The notes beneath the pieces were generated by a model. The model was not told the DNA's origin. It saw nothing but the letters and a program-made list of their open reading frames with translations, and did not search any database. A stretch of 33,717 bases of DNA from an uncultured Rhodospirillales bacterium (lineage in GTDB: Bacteria > Pseudomonadota > Alphaproteobacteria > Acetobacterales > Acetobacteraceae). A program made the position numbers and the translations under genes. Location of the stretch: contig CAIMSN010000074.1 of the NCBI GenBank assembly GCA_903844135.1, positions 1 through 33,717 on the forward strand. The letters run 5' to 3'. Below, piece by piece: positions 1-7,935 of this stretch (position 1 is its first letter; the number at the start of each line of letters is the position of its first letter).

Positions 1-139
1 CGGCATGAAGGACAGCAAGGTCATCGTCGCCATCAACAAGGACGAGGACGCGCCGATCTTCCAGGTCGCAGACTACGGCCTCGTCGCGGACCTCTTCACC
101 GCAATCCCAGACCTCAACGCAGAACTCGAAAAGGCGTGA
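1..139 (+). CDS. etfA: Electron transfer flavoprotein alpha subunit, C-terminal end (partial)
   Basis: Only the last 45 codons are in the window, in the frame beginning at base 2 and ending at TGA 137-139. The translation contains [19 protein letters not shown], the strongly conserved C-terminal FAD-binding segment of ETF alpha (FixB) proteins, followed by the usual short helix ending in an Lys-Ala tail. ETF accepts electrons from acyl-CoA dehydrogenases and passes them to ETF:ubiquinone oxidoreductase. That fits the two acyl-CoA dehydrogenases at the far end of this window, although a housekeeping ETF serves many dehydrogenases. The thiolase gene begins two bases after this stop, so the two are probably co-transcribed and translationally coupled. 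The identification is confident despite the truncation. Confidence 0.9.
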   Translation, partial: GMKDSKVIVAINKDEDAPIFQVADYGLVADLFTAIPDLNAELEKA

Positions 140-141
140 GC

Positions 142-1323
142 ATGAGCACCGTCTATCTCGTCTCAGGCGTGCGCAGCGCGGTCGGCGATTTCGGCGGCGC
201 GCTCAAGGATACGCCGATCGCCAGCCTCGCCGGCGCCGTCGCCACCGAGGCGTTGCGCCGGTCAGGCGCGCCGGCCGATGCGGTCGGCACCGTGGTGCTC
301 GGCCAGGTCGCGCATACCGACACCACCGATCCCTATCTGGCACGAGTTGCCGCCGTGAAGGCCGGGATCCCGTTCGAGACGCCGGCCATGTCGGTCAATC
401 GGCTCTGCGGCTCCGGCCTGCAGGCGATCCTGACCGCCGCGCAGTCGATCCTGCTCGGCGACGCCGAGATCGCGCTGGCCGGCGGCGCCGAGATGATGAG
501 CCGGATGCCCTACATCTCCGGCGGCATGCGGTTCGGCGCGCGGATGGGCGACACGGCGATGAAGGACATGGTGGTCGGCGCGCTGACCGACCCGTTCAAG
601 GCGATCCACATGGGCATCACCGCGGAGAACGTCGCCGCCCGCTACGGCATCAGCCGCGAGGCGCAGGACGACGCCGCGTTCGAGAGCCACCGCCGCGCCT
701 CGGCGGCGACCAGGCAGGGCCGCTTCGCCGACCAGATCCTGCCGATCGAGGTCAGGCAGGGCCGAAAGACGGTGATGTTCGAGGCCGACGAACATATCCG
801 CCACGACGCCAAGCGCGAGGATTTCGCCGGCCTGCGCCCGGCCTTCCGCAAGGAGGATGGCACCGTCACCGCCGGCAACGCCTCCGGGCTGAACGACGGC
901 GCGGCGTTCGTGATGCTGGCCAGCGAGGCGGCGCTGAAGACGCATGGCCTCACCCCGCTCGCGCGCCTGGTGTCCTGGGGCAATGCCGGCGTCGATCCGG
1001 ACTATATGGGCATCGGACCGGTGCCGGCGACCCGGCTGGCTTTGTCGCGCGCCGGCCTGTCGGTGCGCGATCTCGACGTGATCGAGAGCAACGAGGCGTT
1101 CGCCGCCCAGGCCTGCGCCGTCACCAGGACGCTCGAGCTCGACCCGGAGAAAGTGAATCCGAACGGCTCCGGCATCTCGATCGGCCATCCGGTCGGCGCG
1201 ACCGGCGCCATCAACACCGTCAAGCTCGCCTACGAGCTCGCCCGCAGCGGCGGCCGCTACGGGCTGGTGACCATGTGCATCGGCGGCGGCCAGGGGATCG
1301 CCGCGGTGTTCGAGAGGGTGTGA
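142..1323 (+). CDS. Acetyl-CoA acetyltransferase (thiolase)
   Basis: Thiolase family enzyme of 393 residues, the normal length. It catalyses the reversible condensation of two acetyl-CoA to acetoacetyl-CoA, or the thiolytic cleavage of 3-ketoacyl-CoA. The acyl-accepting cysteine is C89 in NRLCGSG, the catalytic histidine is H349 in GHPVGATGA, and the second cysteine is C379 in CIGGGQG; NEAFAAQ is also present. The ATG at 142 is preferred because the protein then begins MSTVYLVSG, as usual for the family, with AAGG just upstream. A GTG at 136 overlapping the etfA stop would add only two residues. Whether it is biosynthetic (PhaA-like) or degradative cannot be decided from sequence alone. Its place after etfA argues for fatty-acid or ketone-body metabolism. 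Confidence 0.93.
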   Translation: MSTVYLVSGVRSAVGDFGGALKDTPIASLAGAVATEALRRSGAPADAVGTVVLGQVAHTDTTDPYLARVAAVKAGIPFETPAMSVNRLCGSGLQAILTAAQSILLGDAEIALAGGAEMMSRMPYISGGMRFGARMGDTAMKDMVVGALTDPFKAIHMGITAENVAARYGISREAQDDAAFESHRRASAATRQGRFADQILPIEVRQGRKTVMFEADEHIRHDAKREDFAGLRPAFRKEDGTVTAGNASGLNDGAAFVMLASEAALKTHGLTPLARLVSWGNAGVDPDYMGIGPVPATRLALSRAGLSVRDLDVIESNEAFAAQACAVTRTLELDPEKVNPNGSGISIGHPVGATGAINTVKLAYELARSGGRYGLVTMCIGGGQGIAAVFERV

Positions 1324-1418
1324 TCTCCAGAAACCCGGACGGTCCGAGTGCCGTTCACCTTTTCTTAACCGCCTCGTCCTAGAACTGGCTGACCAGGATC
1401 GAACGACAGGAGTGCGTC

Positions 1419-1754
1419 ATGACCCGAGGGACGGCCGCGACATACTGGGCCAACACGGCCGCCGCACATTTCGAGTCCATGACCTCGCCCCTGTGGCAGG
1501 GGGACGGCAACGAGACGGCTGCCAACGACCGGACCGGATTGGGCCCTGCGGACCAGCGTCGGGACCAGGATCAAGCGGGCGACACGCTCCGCGCCCCGGC
1601 TCCTCGTCGCTACCGGATGCAGCCGCTTTCGCCCTCGCAGCAGATCATCGATGCCATCGCTGCCTGCTCTCCGGGCAACCAGCCGGCCGGCCAGCCGGTC
1701 GCGGACTCCCCTGGCTCGCGCACCGTCAGGCCGAAGGTCGGGACGTCGGTCTGA
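1419..1754 (+). CDS. Hypothetical protein, 111 aa
   Basis: A small ORF with a well-placed Shine-Dalgarno sequence (AGGAG at 1408-1412, six bases before the ATG). Third codon positions are strongly G/C-biased, like those of the surrounding genes, so it is probably translated. The protein is polar and rich in Ala, Pro, Gln and Arg, with no signal peptide, membrane segment or motif I recognise; it looks largely disordered. It ends 12 bases before the convergent end of the FDPxYY repeat gene. No function can be proposed. The alternative is that it is a chance frame in GC-rich DNA, since overlapping frames are also open here. Confidence 0.45.
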   Translation: MTRGTAATYWANTAAAHFESMTSPLWQGDGNETAANDRTGLGPADQRRDQDQAGDTLRAPAPRRYRMQPLSPSQQIIDAIAACSPGNQPAGQPVADSPGSRTVRPKVGTSV

Positions 1755-1766
1755 CGGCATCCAGGC

Positions 1767-2240
1767 TCATCGCGCCGGTCTCCGATCCGGCGCGGTGCCG
1801 GGTGCCCGTGGCGGAAATCCTTCCCGGTACCCGTAGAGCACGTAATGCAGGAACGGGTTCATGCCAGAGAGCCCGACCTCGGCGCCGGACGAGATCACAT
1901 ACCAGGCGGTGTCGAAATACGGGTTGGGCCGGCGTCCTTCGGCGGCGCCATGCTGCCGATAATGGCTGACCGGATCATGACCAGAGCGCGCGACGTCGGG
2001 GTAGGCGCTTCGATAATAGTCCGGGTCGAACAGCAGCGACGCTGGCTCTCCGGCCGGCGGCCGCGACGGTCCGGCGATCGCCTGAGGGGCCGGGCGGCAG
2101 TCGCTCGCAGCCAGGATGGCCGACGCCGATAGCCCCACAGCGTTTGCGGGTTGCTGCGCCTCACGCGATCGATCGCGCGAGGCGTAGAATTTCTCGATCT
2201 TGTCGTCCAAGATATTCAGTCCGACGTTTCCGTGGGCCAA
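1767..2240 (-). CDS. Small protein with two tandem FDPxYY/HYxxxGxxEGRxP repeats
   Basis: The C-terminal half of this 157-residue ORF holds two tandem copies of a repeat of about 45 residues. The first reads LFDPDYYRSAYPDV...DPVSHYRQHGAAEGRRP, the second begins PYFDTAWY and runs through NPFLHYVLYGYREG. Such repeats are known next to glycosyltransferase or sulfotransferase domains in large surface-polysaccharide proteins of alphaproteobacteria and cyanobacteria; their role is uncertain. No glycosyltransferase domain is present here. The N-terminal 60 residues are low-complexity. The frame opens directly after a TAG, and the first available start is a TTG at 2240 without a clear ribosome site, so the true start is uncertain (another TTG lies at 2213). 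It could be a standalone accessory protein or a remnant of a larger gene. Confidence 0.6.
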   Translation of the reverse strand: MAHGNVGLNILDDKIEKFYASRDRSREAQQPANAVGLSASAILAASDCRPAPQAIAGPSRPPAGEPASLLFDPDYYRSAYPDVARSGHDPVSHYRQHGAAEGRRPNPYFDTAWYVISSGAEVGLSGMNPFLHYVLYGYREGFPPRAPGTAPDRRPAR

Positions 2241-2334
2241 ATTCTAATTTCTTTTCGACCCTATCAGAGATTAGCGCCGGAGCGACCGTGCGGGCAATGC
2301 CGCCCTGGCCAGAGCGGCGCGCCTGGGTGGTCGA

Positions 2335-2604
2335 TCAGGACGGGCCTTTCGCCTTGTCGTCGTTGCATCCGGCCTGCGGCACCGCCACGATATAGCCGGC
2401 CGAGAGCAGCGCATCGGCCAGCAGTTCGGCGACCAGACCGTTCACGGTCGCCTCCATCGCATCGCGCGCCAAGCCGCTGCGCCGTAGTTCCAGCGCCTGC
2501 TGGATCGCATCCGCCGTCTGCCGCTTGTCCAGCCTGAGAACGGCCGGCCCGAGCGGATCGGGCGAGGCATCACGGCGGCCGGAGGCGTTGCGGGGCGAAT
2601 CCAT
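2335..2604 (-). CDS. Hypothetical protein, 89 aa
   Basis: An 89-residue ORF with strongly G/C-biased third codon positions over its whole length, which supports real coding. The central part (about residues 24-75) is predicted helical and contains KRQTADAIQQALELRRSGL followed by an amphipathic helix with NGLVAELLADALLSAGYIV. The ends are polar. I do not recognise the family. It may be a small regulatory or adaptor protein, but this is not shown. The Shine-Dalgarno sequence is weak. A pair of direct repeats lies 23-40 bases upstream and could be its operator. It is oriented with the sugar-acid genes, but 85 bases separate it from the lactonase gene. Confidence 0.45.
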   Translation of the reverse strand: MDSPRNASGRRDASPDPLGPAVLRLDKRQTADAIQQALELRRSGLARDAMEATVNGLVAELLADALLSAGYIVAVPQAGCNDDKAKGPS

Positions 2605-2626
2605 GCCCGCATCTACCTGGCAGTTG

Positions 2627-2644
2627 AGAACATATCAAGAACAT
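2627..2644. promoter_or_regulatory. Direct repeat AGAACAT x2 with 11-bp period
   Basis: AGAACAT occurs at 2627-2633 and again at 2638-2644, so the copies lie one helical turn apart on the same DNA face. The stretch is AT-rich against a very GC-rich background and sits just upstream of the 89-aa ORF and just downstream of the lactonase gene. Read on the minus strand it overlaps a TTGATA hexamer followed after 17 bases by TAGATG, a weak sigma70-like pair. Tandem binding of a regulator is a reasonable guess; no regulator can be assigned. Confidence 0.3.
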
Positions 2645-2689
2645 TTACGACGCTTCTGACGGGCTCTGCCGTCCCGCCCGAGCGAATCC

Positions 2690-4609
2690 TCAGGCGACGA
2701 TCCGCGCCACCGCGAACGGCGACATCGCCAGACTTTCGCCGCCCGGCACAGGCCGCATCGCCTGCGGGTTCTGCTCGTCCAGCATCGCGATCTCGCCTGA
2801 CGGACCGGCCAGCGTCACGGCAATGGTCGCCGCCGTCAGGTTGGCCAGCCACAGCACCCGCCGACCCTTGGCGTCCACGGCGCACAGCGCCGCGACCCGG
2901 GACGGCGCGCTGCTGACGCACGGCAGCCGCCTCGCACCGCCGATCTCCGACAGTCCGCGTGCGGTGTGGAACACCGGATGGCGGACCAGCCCGCCCTGGT
3001 CCCGCGTCCACACGCCACGCGGCCCCAACAACCCGGCGACCGTCACCGATTCGATCCGAGCTTCCCGGGTCGCCGCCAGATACCCGACCATCCATGCCGC
3101 CGCGAACAGCCCGCGCTGCCTCGGATCGTCCGCCGCCATCGCGATGCGCACCCGATCCGGATTGTCCCTGGTCGCGTCGCCATACGGATTATGCCGCATG
3201 CCGATCGTCGACGGCCCGATCCGATAGGCGAGGTCGCCGACGAAGCTCCGCGTCGAGCGAAAGATCGCCGGCAGCGTTTCCAGCGTCTGCATGACGCTCA
3301 AATCGTCCGCCGCGTGCACCAGCGGGCAGGTGCTGTGCGAGACGAAATCGAGCTGGTCCAGCGGCGGCCGCTTGCGGTTCAGCTCGGTGAAATAGGCCAG
3401 CATCCCGCCGCCCAGCCGCAGCGACGCGAAATGCCGCCGCGCCGCGCGATACACCTCCGCCAGAGGCGGGCAGGGCGGCCACGCGCTCCCGGGAAGAGTC
3501 GCCCGGCGATCCACCGCCGGCGACACCATCACCCCGGTCAGACGCAGGCCGGAGCGTCCGATCGCCGACGCGACCCGCGCGCATTCCCGGTCCGGCGTCT
3601 CGCGCGCCTGCAGCGGCAGTTCCAGCACGATCTCGCCGGCGAAGTCCCGTGTCGCCCGCGCGAACGCGTCGAGCGCCGCCTGCCCGTGGCCGCCGCCCGG
3701 ATCGAAATGCAGCGTCAGCGCCTGCGGCGACACCGCGTCGATCAGGCCAGGCGACGCCGCATCCAGCGCATCCTCCGGATCGAGCAGCAGCCCGATCCCC
3801 GGCATTCCGGTCGCCGGCCCGGTTGCCGGCATCGCGCCCGCTTCCTGGCACGGATCGTCGACCACCACCCTGACCGGTCCGTCCGGCGCTGCAGCCACCG
3901 CGGCACGTGGCCGACGGTCCAGGATCGACAGCGTGACGCTCTGCCGGTCCGGCACGCCGCCCGGCATCACATAGGGCCAGGGCAGTTCCAGCGGCCTGAC
4001 ATAGGTCTTGAACGACGCATCGGTCCAGTTGCGCTGGTCCTCCATCTCGAAGACGTCGCCCTCGAGCCGGCAGGTGACCGACAGCCCGTCGGCCGGACGA
4101 TGGGCGATGGAGCGGATCGCCTTGAACGGCTGCCACGGATCGATCAGATCGGGGAAGCTGGCCTCCTCGACCGTGCCGTCCGCATGGGTGACGCGCACCG
4201 CACTGCCGGCGACCTCCGCCGGATGCAGCACCGCGAACCCGCAGCGCGCCGTCTCGAAATCCCCGTCCGGCATCGCCTCCACCACGAAGGCGAGCCGGTC
4301 CCGGGTGGCCTCGATCGTCGCCTGCAGGCGTACGACCTGCGCCCCGTCGGAACAGACCGCGCAATAGCGCACCGTGAACCCCGATCCGGTCTCCTCGACG
4401 ACCAGTCCAGAGAGCACGGGATCGACCGTCGCCCAGTTCCGGTCGCGCACGATGTAGGCGACGCCGCGTAGCAGCTCGACCCCGTCGTGCCGGACGGCGC
4501 CCAGCGCGCCGCCGCTCGTCAGCACCGCGCTCAGGCTCCCTGCGGTGAGGACCCGCTCGGCCTCGACCGGCGCCGCCGTCCCGTATCGTGCGATCAGCAG
4601 GTCCGACAT
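2690..4609 (-). CDS. Large carbohydrate lactonase, D-apionate lactonase (ApnL)-like
   Basis: A 639-residue soluble protein without a signal peptide. The first half is beta-rich, like a carbohydrate-binding sandwich. The second half looks like a TIM barrel, with conserved stretches FTELNRKRPP, CPLVHAADD, IGPSTIGMRHNPYG and DDPRQRGLFAAAW. From memory this matches proteins annotated as D-apionate lactonase, which open an aldonolactone to the free acid; the substrate here is unproven. The ATG at 4609 is chosen because GAGGAT precedes it at good spacing; the frame stays open further upstream, but that part has no protein-like sequence. It is the last gene of a run with an MFS transporter 23 bases upstream, a TIM-barrel isomerase and a DenD dehydrogenase, a set fitting lactone to aldonate to ketoacid chemistry. 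A glycoside hydrolase-like enzyme is the main alternative. Confidence 0.6.
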   Translation of the reverse strand: MSDLLIARYGTAAPVEAERVLTAGSLSAVLTSGGALGAVRHDGVELLRGVAYIVRDRNWATVDPVLSGLVVEETGSGFTVRYCAVCSDGAQVVRLQATIEATRDRLAFVVEAMPDGDFETARCGFAVLHPAEVAGSAVRVTHADGTVEEASFPDLIDPWQPFKAIRSIAHRPADGLSVTCRLEGDVFEMEDQRNWTDASFKTYVRPLELPWPYVMPGGVPDRQSVTLSILDRRPRAAVAAAPDGPVRVVVDDPCQEAGAMPATGPATGMPGIGLLLDPEDALDAASPGLIDAVSPQALTLHFDPGGGHGQAALDAFARATRDFAGEIVLELPLQARETPDRECARVASAIGRSGLRLTGVMVSPAVDRRATLPGSAWPPCPPLAEVYRAARRHFASLRLGGGMLAYFTELNRKRPPLDQLDFVSHSTCPLVHAADDLSVMQTLETLPAIFRSTRSFVGDLAYRIGPSTIGMRHNPYGDATRDNPDRVRIAMAADDPRQRGLFAAAWMVGYLAATREARIESVTVAGLLGPRGVWTRDQGGLVRHPVFHTARGLSEIGGARRLPCVSSAPSRVAALCAVDAKGRRVLWLANLTAATIAVTLAGPSGEIAMLDEQNPQAMRPVPGGESLAMSPFAVARIVA

Positions 4610-4632
4610 GCCGTCATCCTCGCCTCGGCCGC

Positions 4633-5874
4633 TCAGGCCGCGATCGCCTCGAGTTCCTGGCCCGGCGGGATGCGTCGCAGCAGGACCGTGCACCACGTGC
4701 CGAGCGACATCAGCGTCGCCACCACCAGCCACGTCGTCACCGGCCGTCCGTATGCCGACATCGCGGTCCAGAGCAGGCTTCCGACCACGAACCCCATCAC
4801 CTGCATCGCCGACAGGAACCCGACCGCCGTCCCGCGCAGCCGCGTCGGGAAGCTCTCGCCCTGATAGGCGTAGCCCGCCCCTGACCAGGTGCCGTTGGTC
4901 GCCTGGTAGAGCAGGAAATAGATCACCAGCAGCAGCCAGTGCTGCTGCACGTAGATCATCGCCACGGTCAGCGGCGCTACCAGCGCGCCCGAGACGACGA
5001 TCACCGCGCGACGGCCGAAGCGCTCGCCGAGCAGGCCGCCGACGATGTAGAAGAAGAAGCCGATCCCACCGCACACCAGCAGGAGCGCGCTCGCGGCTTC
5101 GACAGTGAACCCCTTCACCGTGGTCAGCCAGTAGCTGATGTAGAAATTGGTCGCCACGTAGCTCGCGCCATAGAAAACCCACGTGATCGAGAGCAGGAAA
5201 AGCTGCCGTCTGATCGCCCCGCTCTCCAGGAACAGCTCGCGCAGCGACGGTTTCGGCAGCCCGTCGGCCTTGAACTTCTCCTGCTCGAACCGGGGCGATT
5301 CGCGGATGAAGATCCGTCCGGCGATCACCGCCGCCACCGGCAGCACCCCGAGCAGGAACACGAAACGCCAGCCCATCCCGCCGAACAGCAGATACACGCC
5401 CGACGCCAGGAACACCCCCAGCGGCCAACCGCCCTGAACGATCGAATACAGCAGCCCGCGGCGATGCGCCGGCACCTGCTCGTTGACGATCGTGATGGAT
5501 ACGGCCAGTTCCGAATAGGCCAGGCCGGACGCCAGCGCCCGTACCGCGACCAGTTCCCAGAATCCCTGCACCAGGCAGGTCAGGCCGGTGAAGACCGCGG
5601 TTCCGGTCAGGCAGATCATCCAGACCCGCCGCCGCCCGAACCGGTCCATCATGTATCCGGCGCACAGGGTGATGAGGAACTGCGCCCCGAACACGAAGAA
5701 GCCGAGAATGCCGATGCCGGTCTGCGAAATGTTCAGACCCCGGGCGATGTCGGGCAGCGCCAGCACCAGCAGGTTGACGTCGTACGACGCCAGCGCCCAA
5801 CCGGCGAGCGCCACGATCACCAGATAGGTCACGTATCGCCTGTCGGCGGACAGGTCGGTACCGGAACGATTCAT
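4633..5874 (-). CDS. MFS transporter, sugar/metabolite:H+ symporter family
   Basis: A 413-residue integral inner-membrane protein with about twelve hydrophobic segments. It carries the major facilitator signature MDRFGRRRVW between helices 2 and 3, the matching LGERFGRRAVI in the second half, and RESPRFEQEKF in the central loop, typical of the sugar (and other) transporter family. The start has a strong ribosome site (AAGGGAG, six bases upstream). It lies 79 bases downstream of the TIM-barrel isomerase gene, with a hairpin between, and 23 bases upstream of the lactonase gene. It probably imports the sugar, sugar acid or lactone handled by its neighbours. The family identity is firm; the substrate is inferred from context only. 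Confidence 0.88.
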   Translation of the reverse strand: MNRSGTDLSADRRYVTYLVIVALAGWALASYDVNLLVLALPDIARGLNISQTGIGILGFFVFGAQFLITLCAGYMMDRFGRRRVWMICLTGTAVFTGLTCLVQGFWELVAVRALASGLAYSELAVSITIVNEQVPAHRRGLLYSIVQGGWPLGVFLASGVYLLFGGMGWRFVFLLGVLPVAAVIAGRIFIRESPRFEQEKFKADGLPKPSLRELFLESGAIRRQLFLLSITWVFYGASYVATNFYISYWLTTVKGFTVEAASALLLVCGGIGFFFYIVGGLLGERFGRRAVIVVSGALVAPLTVAMIYVQQHWLLLVIYFLLYQATNGTWSGAGYAYQGESFPTRLRGTAVGFLSAMQVMGFVVGSLLWTAMSAYGRPVTTWLVVATLMSLGTWCTVLLRRIPPGQELEAIAA

Positions 5875-5891
5875 GACGAACTCCCTTTGGC

Positions 5892-5918
5892 GGGTCGGGC
5901 TCTTCTCGGCCCGGACCC
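5892..5918 (-). other. Intergenic hairpin between isomerase and transporter genes
   Basis: GGGTCGGGC (5892-5900) and GCCCGGACCC (5909-5918) can pair with one bulged base around an 8-base loop, giving a stable GC-rich stem in the untranslated gap between the isomerase stop (5954) and the transporter start (5874). There is no T-run after it on the minus strand, so a classical intrinsic terminator is unlikely. It may protect or process the mRNA, or tune expression of the transporter relative to upstream genes. Confidence 0.4.
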
Positions 5919-5953
5919 GGTCTCACGCGTTCAAGAACGGCCGAGCGGTCTCG

Positions 5954-6886
5954 CTACAGACGCTTCGGCAGGATCCGCCGCAGATACGCGCGGTTGGTGG
6001 CGCTGACGCTGAGCCCGTCGCCGCCGTAATGCTCGACCAGGAAGGCGCTGCGGAACCCGTGCGCGATCGCCAGCTTGATCGCGACCCGGTAGTTGATGAT
6101 GCCGAACTCGAGCGGCGCCGGCGCGGTGACGATCAGTCCGGAGGTCTCGTCCTCGGTGCGGTAGTAGTTCTTGGCATGCCAGTAGCCGGCGAACGGCGCG
6201 GTCTTCTGCACCATCGACAGCCAGTGCTCGACCGGACGGTGCAGCCGGATCAGGTTGCCGAGATCGAGATTGAGCTTGACGTTGGGCAGGTCGACATCGG
6301 TGACGAACCTGACCGAGCTGTCCGCGGTGCCGAGATAGGTGTCCTCGTACATCTCCAGCGCCAGCTCGATGCCGAGCTCCGCCGCATGGCGGCCGAGTTC
6401 GCCGATCCGCGACACCGCCTTGTCCCATATCGCCGGATCGTCCGGATTCACATGACCCTGCGCGGTCCAGAACCACAGGGCCTTCTTTTGCGGTTCGGTC
6501 AGCGCCTGGAACAGGCCGAACGACACCGCCTTGGCGCCGATCCTGCCCGCGGTCTCGATCACCCGATGCCCGTAGGCCAGGTAGTCGTCGCCATGCTCCG
6601 CATCGATCACGCTGCGCCGCGCGGTCGAGATCGCCGGAATCGTCAGCCCGGCCTCCGCCACCACCGCCATGAATTCGTCGAGCCGCGACGGCGACAGATC
6701 GGCGATGCGCAGCCAGGAATCGGTCGGGTCCAGCTCGGTGAAGCCGGCATCGGCGACGTCGGCCAGCGTCGCCGCCCAGCCTTCCGCCGCCTGGTCCTGC
6801 ACCGAGCTGCCGTCCGGGAGGATGTTCTGCTGCTGGATCATCGCCGCGGCGATCGGCCAGGTCTCGCGTGTGAGCGTCTCGACCAT
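5954..6886 (-). CDS. Sugar (phosphate) isomerase/epimerase, xylose isomerase-like TIM barrel
   Basis: A 310-residue cytoplasmic protein of the AP endonuclease 2/xylose isomerase-like superfamily. Likely metal and substrate ligands are E178 in LALEMYED, D208 in LNLDLGNL, H237 in YWHAKNYY and E285 in LVEHYGGD, the usual Glu-Asp-His-Glu set. Members isomerise or epimerise keto and aldo sugars or sugar acids; the exact reaction is not readable here. The ATG at 6886 has a strong purine-rich ribosome site and lies two bases after the DenD stop, so the two are translationally coupled. Beside DenD it may isomerise the 2-ketoaldonate that DenD makes, the job of OtnI in tetronate pathways. It is longer than OtnI and not clearly that family. 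Confidence 0.8.
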   Translation of the reverse strand: MVETLTRETWPIAAAMIQQQNILPDGSSVQDQAAEGWAATLADVADAGFTELDPTDSWLRIADLSPSRLDEFMAVVAEAGLTIPAISTARRSVIDAEHGDDYLAYGHRVIETAGRIGAKAVSFGLFQALTEPQKKALWFWTAQGHVNPDDPAIWDKAVSRIGELGRHAAELGIELALEMYEDTYLGTADSSVRFVTDVDLPNVKLNLDLGNLIRLHRPVEHWLSMVQKTAPFAGYWHAKNYYRTEDETSGLIVTAPAPLEFGIINYRVAIKLAIAHGFRSAFLVEHYGGDGLSVSATNRAYLRRILPKRL

Positions 6887-6888
6887 GA

Positions 6889-7869
6889 CTAGGCTCTCCC
6901 TCCCAACTCGTCTTCGATATGCGCGCGGATGATCTGCTCGAAACTGGCCTCGGCGGTGAAGCCGAGCGACAGCGCCCGCTCGGGCGCGAACGCGCGCGCC
7001 CAGCCGGCGACGATCCTGGCGATGGTCGGGTCCGGCACCCGGCGGATCAGCGCCACCGCCTTGGGCCCCGCCACCGCCTCGAGTGCCGCGATCTGCTCTG
7101 CCACCGTCACCGACAGCGCCGGCATCGACAGGTTCGGCCGATCGCCCAGCGTCGTCGTGTCCAGCGTCGCCGCGTGGCGCAGAAAGCCGATCGCCGAGCG
7201 CGGGCTGGTCATCCAGTGCCTGGTCTCGTCCGGCACCGGCAGCACCGCCTCGAGCCCGGCCAGCGGCTCGCGGATGATGCCGGAGAAGAACCCCGACGCC
7301 GCGGCGTTCGGCTTGCCGGGGCGCACGCAGATCGTCGGCAGACGCAGGCCGATGCCGCGGACGATGCCGCGACGCGCATAGTCCGCCAGCAGCAGCTCGC
7401 ACATCGCCTTCTGGGTGCCGTAGCTGGTCTGCGGCGTGACGATGTAGTCGTCGCCGATCACATCGGGGAAGTCGCCGCCGAACACCGCGTTCGACGACGC
7501 GAACACGAAGCGCGGCGTCCAGCCGTCGCGGTCGTGCTGATGCCGGATCGCGTCCAGCAGGGCGCGGGTGCCGTCCAGATTGACCCGGTAGCCCTTTTCC
7601 AGATCCGCCTCCGCCTCGCCGGAGACGATCGCCGCCAGATGGTAGATCAGGTCGGGCTTCGACGAGACCAGCGACTGCGCGGCACCCGGCGTCGCCAGAT
7701 CGACCGCCAGCGTCTCGGCGCTCCCGGTGAACCCGGCGGGCGCCGTGGGCAGCACCACGTCGGCCAGCGTCATCGTGTCGATCGACGGGCCGTCGAGCGG
7801 CCGCGCCGCCAGGCTCTCCGCCAGCTTCCTGCCGATCATCCCGGCAGCGCCAAGGATCAGGACATGCAT
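6889..7869 (-). CDS. denD: DenD-type NAD-dependent sugar-acid dehydrogenase (D-erythronate dehydrogenase family)
   Basis: An extended short-chain dehydrogenase of 326 residues. The N-terminal Rossmann glycine motif is GAAGMIG (residues 8-13), followed by YHLAAIVSGEAE, SSNAVFGGDFP and a catalytic YGTQK (Y150, K154) with serine S125/S126 upstream. These stretches, especially the IVSGEAE and SSNAVFG blocks, resemble the D-erythronate 2-dehydrogenase family, which oxidises a C4 aldonate at C2 before isomerisation, phosphorylation and decarboxylation. The start has an excellent Shine-Dalgarno sequence (GGAGGAG). It is the first enzyme gene after the LysR regulator, 66 bases away. The usual partners, an OtnK/DenK kinase and OtnC/DenC decarboxylase, are absent, so the true substrate may differ from D-erythronate. 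Confidence 0.8.
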   Translation of the reverse strand: MHVLILGAAGMIGRKLAESLAARPLDGPSIDTMTLADVVLPTAPAGFTGSAETLAVDLATPGAAQSLVSSKPDLIYHLAAIVSGEAEADLEKGYRVNLDGTRALLDAIRHQHDRDGWTPRFVFASSNAVFGGDFPDVIGDDYIVTPQTSYGTQKAMCELLLADYARRGIVRGIGLRLPTICVRPGKPNAAASGFFSGIIREPLAGLEAVLPVPDETRHWMTSPRSAIGFLRHAATLDTTTLGDRPNLSMPALSVTVAEQIAALEAVAGPKAVALIRRVPDPTIARIVAGWARAFAPERALSLGFTAEASFEQIIRAHIEDELGGRA

Positions 7870-7935
7870 CCGGTGTTCTCCTCCCTCGAGATCTCTCGTC
7901 TCTGAAACGACGATCGCTCCGCCGGTTCCGTCTGG

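Noticed and set aside
1331-1370. Terminator after the thiolase gene (CGGA-CGG-TCCG followed by a T-rich patch)
   Set aside because: The stem is only four pairs and the T-rich stretch lies too far downstream for a convincing intrinsic terminator.
2966-4471. A 501-codon plus-strand frame antisense to the lactonase-like gene
   Set aside because: It is Arg/Pro/His-rich shadow sequence without motifs or a ribosome site; the opposite strand encodes a recognisable protein. Other long antisense frames (14145-16859, 17844-20573, 25239-27542, 28075-29817, 30008-32068) were rejected for the same reason.
4610-5926. Apparent fusion of the lactonase-like protein with a 430-residue N-terminal extension
   Set aside because: The extension is the transporter gene read out of frame. 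The transporter frame is a clear 12-helix MFS protein and the lactonase has its own start and ribosome site at 4609.
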